35,791 bases of DNA from a virus. Both the position numbers and the translations under genes were made by a program. The stretch lies in IMG/VR virus record IMGVR_UViG_3300023184_000006, positions 1-35,791 of that record. One strand, given 5' to 3'. Shown piece after piece: positions 15,023-21,584 of the stretch (within the stretch, counting starts at the first letter, position 1; each line of letters begins with the position of its first letter). Below the pieces are notes generated by a model. The model made no database searches and had not been told where the DNA came from. It worked only from the letters and a program-made list of their open reading frames with translations.

Positions 15023-15481
15023 ATGCCTATCATTGACTTTGACGTTACGTCCTACGAACCCCAGATCAAAAGCAGCTTTGAACCGCTGCCTCCGGGCGAC
15101 TACCAAGCGATCATCAGCGACAGCGCCATCAAGGCCACGAAGGCCGGGACTGGCGAATACATCGAACTGACCATGCAGATCACGGACGGCCAGCACTCTG
15201 GTCGCCGCATCTGGGAGCGCCTGAACATCAGCAATCCCAACAAGGTCGCTGAAGAAATCGCTCGCAGCCAGCTCAACGGCCTTCGCGCCGCGCTGGGTAT
15301 CGCCAAGCTGGAAAGCACTGAGCAGCTTCACGATACGCCCTTTGTCTTGTCGCTGGACATTGACCGCAAGGAGCCGACACGCAATCGCGTGATGGGCTAT
15401 AGCTCTGCCAAGACTGCTCGTCACACGCCGCGCCCGGCTACCGCTGAAGCGGCTACCAGCAAGCCCTGGGAGCGTAAATAA
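15023..15481 (+). CDS. DUF669 single-strand DNA binding-like protein
   Basis: The 152-aa protein has LPPGDYQAIISDSAIKATKA, GEYIELTMQITDGQHSGRRI and WERLNI, followed by a Pro/Ala-rich tail ending in KPWERK. This is the DUF669 pattern, often encoded beside Sak4 and thought to be an OB-fold SSB. AAGGAA lies at the proper distance from the ATG, and the stop overlaps the next start (TAATG). Confidence 0.85.
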   Translation: MPIIDFDVTSYEPQIKSSFEPLPPGDYQAIISDSAIKATKAGTGEYIELTMQITDGQHSGRRIWERLNISNPNKVAEEIARSQLNGLRAALGIAKLESTEQLHDTPFVLSLDIDRKEPTRNRVMGYSSAKTARHTPRPATAEAATSKPWERK

Positions 15482-16497
15482 TGCCAAACCTGCCCGCATC
15501 CATGCACACCACGGCCCGCAAGATTTACGACTGGTACGAAAGCCAGAAGGAGGATCACCGCGAGCATTTGGGCGCGTCATTGATCGGGCATCACTGTGAC
15601 CGTTACCTGTGGCTGAACTTCCGTTGGAGCGTGTCCCCTCAATTCGAGGGGCGCGTTCTGCGGTTGTTCGGCACGGGCAAGCGCGAAGAAACGAGGGTCT
15701 ACGATGAACTACGCGCCATTGGAGTTGAAATACATACAGAAGCGGATGGTAAGCAGATTGTTTGCCGCGATCCTTCCGGCCACTTTGGCGGCAGTCTTGA
15801 CGGCATCGGCCTGGGCTTTCCTGAAGCACCGAAAACGTGGGCGGTCCTAGAGGTCAAGACATGCAACGCCAGCAGCTTTGCCAAGCTGGCTAAGTCCAAG
15901 AGCGTCAAGGCTGAGAAGCCCCAGCACTACGCCCAGATGCAGACCTACATGGGCATGATGAAGCTAGACCGGGCGCTGTACTTCGCGGTCAATAAGGACA
16001 CAGACGATCTGTATACCGAATGGGTCCACGCGGACAAGGAGGCGTATCTTGACGCCCTGGCGCGGGCCAAGCGTGTCGTGAACGCCACCAGCCCGCCCAG
16101 CAAGATCAGCGAAGACCCGGCACACTGGTTGTGCAAAATGTGCGACATGTACAAGCTATGCCACAAGCAGGAGCCAGCCGAGGCCAACTGCCGCACATGC
16201 TGCCACGCCACGCCGCGCGACGGCGGGAAATGGCATTGCAACGAGTTTGCAAAGGACTTGACCGCAGAAGCCCAGCGCGCTGGCTGTGACAGCCATATAT
16301 TCATCCCCGCCCTAGTTCATGCAACGCCTATTGATGGCGGCACTAATTTCGTCGAGTACTTTGTCGAAGGCACAGGCGAAACATTCAAGAACGGCCCGGC
16401 ACATAGGACTAGCAGGGCGTTAGCCAAGAAGCGTAAGAAGCCCTTGCCGCCGGATGACGGCATCCCCTTTGTCGACGATGACATCGTACCATTCTAG
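15481..16497 (+). CDS. Cas4/RecB-like PD-(D/E)XK exonuclease with Cys clusters
   Basis: The 338-aa protein has the nuclease motifs GGSLDG (Asp107), VLEVKT (Glu124, Lys126) and QHYAQMQTYMG (QxxxY). Cys39 together with Cys218, Cys221 and Cys227 reproduces the split four-Cys arrangement of Cas4/AddB iron-sulfur nucleases. A second cluster (C237, C240, C241, C253) follows and is less usual. It would resect DNA ends to give the single strands that the neighbouring DUF669 and Sak4-like proteins use. The extra Cys domain and the acidic Pro-rich C-terminus are unexplained. Confidence 0.82.
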   Translation: MPNLPASMHTTARKIYDWYESQKEDHREHLGASLIGHHCDRYLWLNFRWSVSPQFEGRVLRLFGTGKREETRVYDELRAIGVEIHTEADGKQIVCRDPSGHFGGSLDGIGLGFPEAPKTWAVLEVKTCNASSFAKLAKSKSVKAEKPQHYAQMQTYMGMMKLDRALYFAVNKDTDDLYTEWVHADKEAYLDALARAKRVVNATSPPSKISEDPAHWLCKMCDMYKLCHKQEPAEANCRTCCHATPRDGGKWHCNEFAKDLTAEAQRAGCDSHIFIPALVHATPIDGGTNFVEYFVEGTGETFKNGPAHRTSRALAKKRKKPLPPDDGIPFVDDDIVPF

Positions 16498-16504
16498 GTG
16501 AACC

Positions 16505-16714
16505 ATGAACGCAGCAGAGCGAGAATCCACCATGTTAGCTTACCGCATAGAACTGCGGGAGCGTGACGATGACAGCCGGTATATTCGGCACCATGCCAAG
16601 TCTGTAGAACTGATCCAGCATAATGCGGAGCGCGGCATGAGCCGCCGGGCAATGGAGAAGATATGGCCGGACAGGCTGCTGAACTTGGTTCTGGGACATG
16701 AGGTGGCGAAATGA
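16505..16714 (+). CDS. Small basic hypothetical protein, 69 aa
   Basis: The product is helical and highly charged (YRIELRERDDDSRYIRHHAK, then MSRRAMEKIWPDRLL). The second part could be a helix-turn-helix. AGGTGAACC precedes the start, and ATGA couples it to the next gene. Confidence 0.6.
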   Translation: MNAAERESTMLAYRIELRERDDDSRYIRHHAKSVELIQHNAERGMSRRAMEKIWPDRLLNLVLGHEVAK

Positions 16715-17031
16715 CCGACATGATCGAATTTAAGGAATTGGAAACCAAGTTGAAGGCCATGCTCAAAACTGATTTTTCATCCCTCACCATCGGCTTCAAT
16801 GATCGCCATGCCCCCAAATATTGCGACGCCAAAAAGTTTGCCGCTGAATATGATGAGTATGAGGCTGGCGATCATTGGATCAGCGATGAGGACCGCGCCG
16901 CCGCGCTGGAAGCAAATTCAGTCTGGTATATCAAATGGTATCCGAACACGCAGGTTAGCTTCTACAGAAAATATGCCAGCAGCCTGCCGAAATTGCTGGA
17001 CTATGTGTTCAACAAATTTCCCAAAGAATAG
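16711..17031 (+). CDS. Hypothetical protein, 106 aa
   Basis: The protein begins MTDMIEFKELETKLKAMLKT. The first five residues are the same as those of the next gene, perhaps from a shared upstream segment. It contains aromatic-rich stretches (WYIKWYPNTQVSFYRKYASS). Family not recognised. The start overlaps the previous TGA. Confidence 0.65.
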   Translation: MTDMIEFKELETKLKAMLKTDFSSLTIGFNDRHAPKYCDAKKFAAEYDEYEAGDHWISDEDRAAALEANSVWYIKWYPNTQVSFYRKYASSLPKLLDYVFNKFPKE

Positions 17032-17042
17032 AGGGACCTGAC

Positions 17043-17303
17043 ATGACCGACATGATCGAACGGGTGGCCGTGGCAATCAACCAAGCCATGCTTTTGCATG
17101 ACGACTATGATCCTGATCTGCTTGCCCGCGCCGCCATTGCCGCCATGCGTGACTGCACTCCGGCCATGCTGGACGCTGGATCAGGCGCGCACCCGGCTGG
17201 CGGGTATGTTCGAGGTACGACACTGAACGACATCATCGAGTGCGAGTGGTGGGCTATGATCGACGCCGCGCTGGAAGAAACCAAATCAACAACCAAAGGA
17301 TAA
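17043..17303 (+). CDS. MIERVA/MIDAAL-family phage protein (copy 1)
   Basis: The protein begins MTDMIERVAVAINQAMLLHD, contains ARAAIAAMRD and ends in WWAMIDAALEE. This block order defines a small phage family of unknown function that is often multi-copy. A second full copy is at 18504-18746 and a C-terminal remnant at 17801-17830. Confidence 0.75.
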   Translation: MTDMIERVAVAINQAMLLHDDYDPDLLARAAIAAMRDCTPAMLDAGSGAHPAGGYVRGTTLNDIIECEWWAMIDAALEETKSTTKG

Positions 17304-17307
17304 TGAC

Positions 17308-17565
17308 ATGAAAATTTTAGTCGAACAAAAGGACGGCGAAGGTTTTGAGGCATTGCTAGGCCAGCGCATCACGCTGTTCTGCATGAACTATATCTACACC
17401 GGCAAGCTGGTCGGCGTGAATGTGACTTGCGTTAAGCTGTCTGACCCGGCCATTGTTTACGAAACGGGCGCATTTGGTGACAAGGCGTGGAAAGACGCGC
17501 AGGCGCTGCCCAACGATCTGTACATTTCGACCGCCGCCATTGAGTCGTTTGGTGTTGTGAAGTAA
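17308..17565 (+). CDS. Conserved small phage protein, 85 aa
   Basis: The protein has LLGQRITLFCMNYIYTGKLV, VKLSDPAIVYETGAF and LYISTAAIESFG. I recognise this set as a conserved beta-rich phage family of unknown function. Its TAA overlaps the ATG of the repeat-encoded ORF that follows (TAATG). Confidence 0.75.
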   Translation: MKILVEQKDGEGFEALLGQRITLFCMNYIYTGKLVGVNVTCVKLSDPAIVYETGAFGDKAWKDAQALPNDLYISTAAIESFGVVK

Positions 17566-17804
17566 TGCGCGGATTAAAACAAAAATACAGGTTGGGGTCG
17601 TGGTCGGGGTCGGGTTCGGCGCCGTGGTCGGGATCATGGTCTGGGTCGTGGTCTGGGTCGGAATCTAGGTCGTGGTCGGGGTCGTGGTCAGGGTCGTTGT
17701 CTGGGTCGGGGTCATGGTTGCAATCGTGGTCGGGTTCTTGGTCGTGGTCTGGGCCGTGGTCTGGGTCTGGGTCGTGGTCGTGTTCGGGGTCGGTGGCGCT
17801 ATGA
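17565..17804 (+). CDS. Ser/Gly/Trp-repeat ORF, 79 aa (may or may not be a real protein)
   Basis: After a short start (MRGLKQKYRLG) nearly the whole product is SWSGSGSW-type repeat encoded by hexanucleotides. The ATG overlaps the preceding stop as TAATG. The TGA overlaps an ATG of a nine-codon remnant that itself overlaps the next gene, so ribosome coupling could pass through it. Repeat-driven frames are open by chance: the opposite strand is also open, giving Asp/Pro/His repeats. Protein status is therefore uncertain. Confidence 0.4.
   Translation: MRGLKQKYRLGSWSGSGSAPWSGSWSGSWSGSESRSWSGSWSGSLSGSGSWLQSWSGSWSWSGPWSGSGSWSCSGSVAL
17594..17795 (+). repeat. Degenerate hexanucleotide tandem repeat, about 34 units
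   Basis: Roughly 200 bp consist of variants of TGGTCG, GGGTCG and TGGTCT. The period is six, so all three plus frames stay regular. Such tracts are rare in compact phage genomes and could vary in length by slippage. Confidence 0.9.
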
Positions 17805-17830
17805 TCGACGCCGCGAAGGAAACAAAATGA
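17801..17830 (+). pseudogene. Remnant of a MIDAAL-family 3' end
   Basis: Nine codons (MIDAAKETK) and a TGA match the C-terminal end of the family at 17256 and 18717, including the 14 identical bases ATGATCGACGCCGC. The stop overlaps the next start as ATGA, as at the intact copy at 18743. It probably remains from a copy whose upstream part was replaced by the repeat tract. Confidence 0.6.
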
Positions 17831-18507
17831 CATTACAGATTGTCACGCAGCGGTTCACATGGCCGTCTGAATACGTCAACCGGCTGTATCATAACATCAG
17901 GCGGCTAACGACGCTGGAGTTCGACTTTGTGTGCTTTACCGACGCGCCAGAAGGGCTGGACCCGGCTATCAAGGTCCGCCCGCTGCCGTACAAGCTCAAG
18001 CCTGGCTGGGAGAATAGCTACCCGTTTGACTCGTACCACTGGTCGCTTGGGCTGCTGGAGCGTATGCCTATGTTCAAGAAGGGCATGTTCCCCAAGGATG
18101 ACATGATTGCGTTTATCGACTTGGACACGGTATTCACGGGCAAGAGCCTAGACCCGATCCTGTCCTATAAGGGCGACTTTGCTATTCTGCGCGATTTCTA
18201 CCGCCCGGACGGCCTGCAATTCAGCTTCGCAATGTGGCGCGTCGATGAACATGTTTACGACATCTACGACTTCTGGCAGGATGACGGTGCGCCGCTGGAC
18301 AGGTCCGATCAGCAGCGGATCGAGGATACGACATACAAGCCTGACATCTTCCAGAACATGTTCCCCGGCCAGTTCGTTAGCTGGAAGGCCAATGACTGTC
18401 AGGGCGGTATCCCGCAGGAAGCCAGCGTGGTGATATTCCACGGGGTGCCGAAGCCCCATGACATTGTAGACGGGCCATTACCGGCCATGTGGAAGGGCGA
18501 GGAATGA
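17827..18507 (+). CDS. Glycosyltransferase-like protein with DXD motif
   Basis: The 226-aa protein has FIDLDTVFTG, with a DLD motif at 98-100 typical of metal-dependent GT-A glycosyltransferases. It also has a conserved first block (VTQRFTWPSEYVNRLYHNI, DFVCFTDAPEG), Asp-Gln at 161-162 and a terminal VVIFHGVPKPHD. It probably transfers sugar from a nucleotide donor. The acceptor (phage DNA, a virion protein or a host surface polysaccharide) cannot be told. It is coupled to its neighbours by ATGA overlaps. Confidence 0.75.
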   Translation: MTLQIVTQRFTWPSEYVNRLYHNIRRLTTLEFDFVCFTDAPEGLDPAIKVRPLPYKLKPGWENSYPFDSYHWSLGLLERMPMFKKGMFPKDDMIAFIDLDTVFTGKSLDPILSYKGDFAILRDFYRPDGLQFSFAMWRVDEHVYDIYDFWQDDGAPLDRSDQQRIEDTTYKPDIFQNMFPGQFVSWKANDCQGGIPQEASVVIFHGVPKPHDIVDGPLPAMWKGEE

Positions 18508-18746
18508 GCAACATGATTGAACGGGTGGCGCGGGAAATACATGATGCAATGGAAGCATTTGATGTATTTGACGATGCCCGCGACGAATGGATAAAGGGAG
18601 CCCGTGCTGCCATTGCCGCCATGCGGGAGCCTACAGAGTCTATGCGCCGTAAGTTGTGGCTATATGGAAACCATCCTGACAAAGAATTTGTTATGGACGG
18701 CGGTATGTGGCGAGAAATGATCGACGCCGCTCTGGAGGAGAAATGA
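18504..18746 (+). CDS. MIERVA/MIDAAL-family phage protein (copy 2)
   Basis: The protein begins MSNMIERVAREIHDAMEAFD, has ARAAIAAMREPTESM and ends in MWREMIDAALEEK. It is paralogous to the gene at 17043 with the same block order. The start overlaps the glycosyltransferase TGA and the stop overlaps the RuvC-like ATG. The family's function is unknown. Confidence 0.75.
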   Translation: MSNMIERVAREIHDAMEAFDVFDDARDEWIKGARAAIAAMREPTESMRRKLWLYGNHPDKEFVMDGGMWREMIDAALEEK

Positions 18747-19222
18747 TTATCCTAGGCATAGACCCCGGCCTGTCAGGCGCGCTAGCGTTCCTAGACGCCC
18801 GCGCCAACACCATCGAAGTCGTGGACATGCCCACAGTCGAGGTCAAGCGCAATAACAAGCTAAAGCGGGAGGTTAGCGCCCAACTCGTCGCGGACATAGT
18901 GGTTAAACGCCATGTCGGGGCGGCGTTCGTGGAGCGTGTGAACGCCATGCCGGGGCAGGGGGTCACTAGCGTGTTCAGCTTTGGACGCTCCACGGGCATC
19001 CTAGAGGGCGTTCTGGCGGCGTTCGATATCCCCACCACGCTGGTCACGCCCAAGGCTTGGCAGAAGGCTATGGCGGTCAGGGACGGCAAGGACGGCAGCC
19101 GGGAGCGGGCTATGCAGCTATTCCCGGCCAGCGCTGAGCTATTCCAGCGCAAGAAGGATGATGGTAGAAGCGATGCTTCGCTGATCGCCAAATATGGCGC
19201 AACTCAAGGAACAAACCCATGA
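18743..19222 (+). CDS. RuvC-like Holliday junction resolvase
   Basis: The 159-aa protein starts MIILGIDPGLSGALAF (Asp7), with FVERV (Glu64) and KKDDGRSDASLIAKYG (Asp140, Asp144) at the C-terminus, the RNase H-fold catalytic set of RuvC-type resolvases. It should cut branched recombination or replication intermediates before packaging. The start at 18743 overlaps the previous TGA; the upstream frame (from 18707) adds only residues lying within the preceding gene. Confidence 0.88.
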   Translation: MIILGIDPGLSGALAFLDARANTIEVVDMPTVEVKRNNKLKREVSAQLVADIVVKRHVGAAFVERVNAMPGQGVTSVFSFGRSTGILEGVLAAFDIPTTLVTPKAWQKAMAVRDGKDGSRERAMQLFPASAELFQRKKDDGRSDASLIAKYGATQGTNP

Positions 19223-19761
19223 ACCGATACCTGCTCACCGCTGCCGTATTGTGCGTTGCAGCCCCCGCCTATGCCGCGCCCAAGCTGGGCATTTGCCATG
19301 GCGAATATGCCCTATGCGCCGCCTCCAGCACGGAAGCCACCGGCAAGACTATGGTCGTTGGCGGCAAGACCTTCATGCAGGGCCATGCCGTCTGCCCCGT
19401 CCTCAAAGGCGAAAGCATTGCCGACCTGCACTTGGTTGGCTCATGCAAGGCCCCGGCTGTCCCCGGCGGCGTCTGGAGCCTGTTCAGCACGGCCACCAGC
19501 TACCCACAGGCCCCAAGCTGGGCTGTTGTCCCGGCTGTTCCCAGGACGTTTACCACCGCCGCTGGGCGTGGCCTTGGCATGAGCAATATGTGGTCCTACC
19601 CGTGCGTTAAGCGTCCGCAGCCCGTCAATGGCGCTGTTCTGGCCGACTGCATTGGGCCGCTGAATGAGTCCCCGTGGGACGGCAGCCATGTCCTGCCGGG
19701 TTCGTCTACCGTGACCGCTGCCCCTGTTGGCGCATCTGACCCCGTGGGCGGCAATTACTGA
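19219..19761 (+). CDS. Secreted protein with signal peptide
   Basis: The 180-aa product has a clear Sec signal peptide, MNRYLLTAAVLCVAAPAYA, with a probable cleavage after residue 19. The mature part has six Cys (26, 33, 59, 76, 129, 144), so up to three disulfides, and motifs KLGICHGEYALCAASS, GGKTFMQGHAVCPVL and NMWSYPC. I have a vague memory of related small secreted phage proteins but no function. Export to the periplasm suggests an envelope, superinfection or lysis-linked role. Confidence 0.8.
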   Translation: MNRYLLTAAVLCVAAPAYAAPKLGICHGEYALCAASSTEATGKTMVVGGKTFMQGHAVCPVLKGESIADLHLVGSCKAPAVPGGVWSLFSTATSYPQAPSWAVVPAVPRTFTTAAGRGLGMSNMWSYPCVKRPQPVNGAVLADCIGPLNESPWDGSHVLPGSSTVTAAPVGASDPVGGNY

Positions 19762-19916
19762 TGAAATCTATCCGCGTGTCCATCGACTTCGATGTCCAGT
19801 ATGATGATTCTGAGCCGGGGGCGTTTAACCGGGCTATGGAAGTCGTTCAAGAACTGCTGGATTTAGAGGTCGATGGGGACGCGGTTAAGATCGTCCAGAC
19901 CCGCAGCTATTCCTGA
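19761..19916 (+). CDS. Small acidic protein, 51 aa
   Basis: The protein begins MKSIRVSIDFDVQYDDSEPG with a beta-alpha-beta look (AMEVVQELLDLEVDGDAVKI). The ATG overlaps the previous stop as TGATG. It is the last gene of the rightward block and its stop overlaps the endolysin stop on the other strand by several nucleotides. Confidence 0.65.
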   Translation: MKSIRVSIDFDVQYDDSEPGAFNRAMEVVQELLDLEVDGDAVKIVQTRSYS

Positions 19917-20428
19917 TTGCGGGCGAATGTCTTGGCCTCTAGCTCGACTTCGCTGACCCGCTGACCCCAGCCCTTTGCAAACGTAGTCCACGTTGGCAGG
20001 GATTTGAGAAAGTCAAGCCTTTTCTGGCTGTAGTCTTCAATCATCCCCGTAAGGTCTGCCCGCTGTAGAGCCGCCAGAGTATGCTTGCCCAGCACCCCAT
20101 CGACCTTGGTGTAAAGGACATACTGGAGCAGCTTAATCGCCCTGCCGGGGCTTGAATTAACCGCGCAGTCGAACATGCAGTAGTCCAGCCCATAGGGCAG
20201 GGCATCGCCTTGGATAGCGTCCCAATAGCGGGCTTTATAGACCGGCTGGACGGCCTCCGGCGTCAGGGCGCGCATATCCGCCTCAGACGCATCCTTGCCC
20301 GTGTGGGCGTCCCAGACGGCCTTGGTAACGCCCAGGTTGGTCATGCCACCTGGGTCTTTGGGATGGTTCACAAAGCCGCCTTCGTGCCGGAGCAGGAGGC
20401 GCAAGGCGGGGTCGAATGTAGGGGTCAT
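19907..20428 (-). CDS. Endolysin, GH108-type muramidase
   Basis: The 173-aa protein has RHEGGFVNHPKDPGGMTNLG (catalytic Glu16 in the EGG motif) and GVTKAVWDAH, then ARYWDAI and a C-terminal part typical of the PG-binding_3 domain. It should cut peptidoglycan at lysis. The ATG overlaps the stop of a small membrane protein, in a lysis cassette with a 3TM-type holin. It is the last gene of the late block. Confidence 0.92.
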   Translation of the reverse strand: MTPTFDPALRLLLRHEGGFVNHPKDPGGMTNLGVTKAVWDAHTGKDASEADMRALTPEAVQPVYKARYWDAIQGDALPYGLDYCMFDCAVNSSPGRAIKLLQYVLYTKVDGVLGKHTLAALQRADLTGMIEDYSQKRLDFLKSLPTWTTFAKGWGQRVSEVELEAKTFARNQE

Positions 20429-20637
20429 TTTTCGTTCATTACCCGGCTGCCCAGTACACCGCAGAACACGCCAACTACGGTCTGGAAGGCGGGGCCTAAA
20501 ATCTTGAAAATAGCCTCATTGTCCACGATGGGGTCAAACAACCCAGCCAGCATGACTATGATGACCGCCAGCAGGACTAGGGCCAACGTGCAGACAACGA
20601 TCATGTAGATCAACGGGACAACGGGCGGCGGGGTCAT
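20425..20637 (-). CDS. Small two-span membrane protein (lysis cassette)
   Basis: The 70-aa protein has two hydrophobic stretches: about residues 8-33 (LIYMIVVCTLALVLLAVIIV) and about 45-63 (ILGPAFQTVVGVFCGVLGS). It is encoded between the holin-like gene and endolysin, with ATGA overlaps at both ends. It may be a second holin or an antiholin. No spanin motif (lipobox) is present. Confidence 0.7.
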   Translation of the reverse strand: MTPPPVVPLIYMIVVCTLALVLLAVIIVMLAGLFDPIVDNEAIFKILGPAFQTVVGVFCGVLGSRVMNEK

Positions 20638-21044
20638 TTCTTGCTCATGGCTTCAGCTACAGAAGGCACAATCTTCTCTACTGACCGGCCAATAACATAT
20701 CCACCTAGGCCAAGCTGCACGATATCCCAGAGCTTCAGATACTCAGCCGGTTCAAGGTTTGGCGCGGCCCAGCCAAACCAGCGGGCTACGATCAGGCCTA
20801 CAAAGACCAACATCGTGATCGGACGCCAGCTAGAGGCCAGAAGGCCCCCGGCGGCTTCCGTTTTCACGATGTCAGCAGCCCCCTTGGAAAGCTCAGAATT
20901 AGCCGCTATTTGGGCCAAGACACCCGACTGCTGTAGCTCCATCAGCTTCAGCTTGGCCGCGTCCCGCTGTGTAGGGTCGGGCCACAGGCGGTCAATCAAC
21001 TTTCCGCCTACATCAAGAGCTGCGCTTACGGGGTCAAAGGCCAT
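20634..21044 (-). CDS. Holin, 3TM-type (PF11351-like)
   Basis: The 136-aa protein has a cytoplasmic helical N-terminus, then ASSWRPITMLVFVGLIVARW and a second hydrophobic segment GLGGYVIGRSVEKIVPS. The WRP(I/L)TML motif and the IGRSVEK ending are characteristic of the Holin_3TMs family. It should form membrane holes to release the endolysin. Confidence 0.85.
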   Translation of the reverse strand: MAFDPVSAALDVGGKLIDRLWPDPTQRDAAKLKLMELQQSGVLAQIAANSELSKGAADIVKTEAAGGLLASSWRPITMLVFVGLIVARWFGWAAPNLEPAEYLKLWDIVQLGLGGYVIGRSVEKIVPSVAEAMSKK

Positions 21045-21051
21045 GTGTCAC

Positions 21052-21405
21052 CTATTTGAGGTTGGTCAGCTTGTACAGGGTAGTCGAGTATTCGGCAGTA
21101 AACCCATCCAGCAGGTTCAGCAGCATGGGGTTCTTCTGGCAAATCTTGTCCCGGTTGTTGCAGACCCAAGTCAATTCGCTATGAATCTTGGACGTAATGT
21201 CCGACTTGGGGATGACAGTAATCCGCACCTCGCCCAGAAGGCCATAATAACCCTGATAGGCTTCCACGATGCCGTCCACGCCCTCGATCAGGGCGTCGTA
21301 AAACTTGCCCAGCGTCTTATGTTCTGCATAGGACTTGGACGCCCAATGGGCTAGGTGAGTGGCGTTGCGGAGGGCAAATACATGCCCGACAAATTCTTCC
21401 ATCAT
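21052..21405 (-). CDS. DUF5856-like protein, 117 aa
   Basis: Starting at the ATG at 21405, which overlaps the previous TGA, the protein is helical: FALRNATHLAHWASKSYAEH, KTLGKFYDALIEGVDGIVEA, YQGYYG. This His-rich helical pattern matches the DUF5856 phage family as I recall it. Function unknown. It sits between a small membrane protein and the holin. Confidence 0.7.
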   Translation of the reverse strand: MMEEFVGHVFALRNATHLAHWASKSYAEHKTLGKFYDALIEGVDGIVEAYQGYYGLLGEVRITVIPKSDITSKIHSELTWVCNNRDKICQKNPMLLNLLDGFTAEYSTTLYKLTNLK

Positions 21406-21584
21406 GACTTTGCTACTCCATGTCCAGCGGCCAGCATAAGCATACCAACCACAACAATGCCAACGGCCCAATATATCTTCTGAGCGACGGACTTGCCGAT
21501 CTGCTCATAGACCTTCTCGATTGCCCGGTTTGCAGCCCGTTCGGCAATCGCGTTGATTTCAGCTTCGCTTAAAGGTTCGCTCAT
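21402..21584 (-). CDS. Small single-span membrane protein, 60 aa
   Basis: A charged amphipathic N-terminus (AEINAIAERAANRAIEKVYE) precedes one hydrophobic helix (WAVGIVVVGMLMLAAG). Overlaps with both neighbours (ATGA) place it in the late operon next to the lysis genes. It may be a pinholin- or anchor-type peptide. Confidence 0.65.
   Translation of the reverse strand: MSEPLSEAEINAIAERAANRAIEKVYEQIGKSVAQKIYWAVGIVVVGMLMLAAGHGVAKS

Noticed and set aside
14999-15829. 276-codon minus-strand open frame
   Set aside because: It lies opposite the DUF669 and exonuclease genes, whose motifs are clear; composition gives open opposite frames.
17594-17795. CRISPR-like array
   Set aside because: Units are only six bases with no spacers; it is a simple tandem repeat.
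17432-17833. Minus-strand Asp/Pro/His repeat frame
   Set aside because: It comes from the hexamer repeat read in reverse and has no start context; adjacent genes are all on the plus strand.
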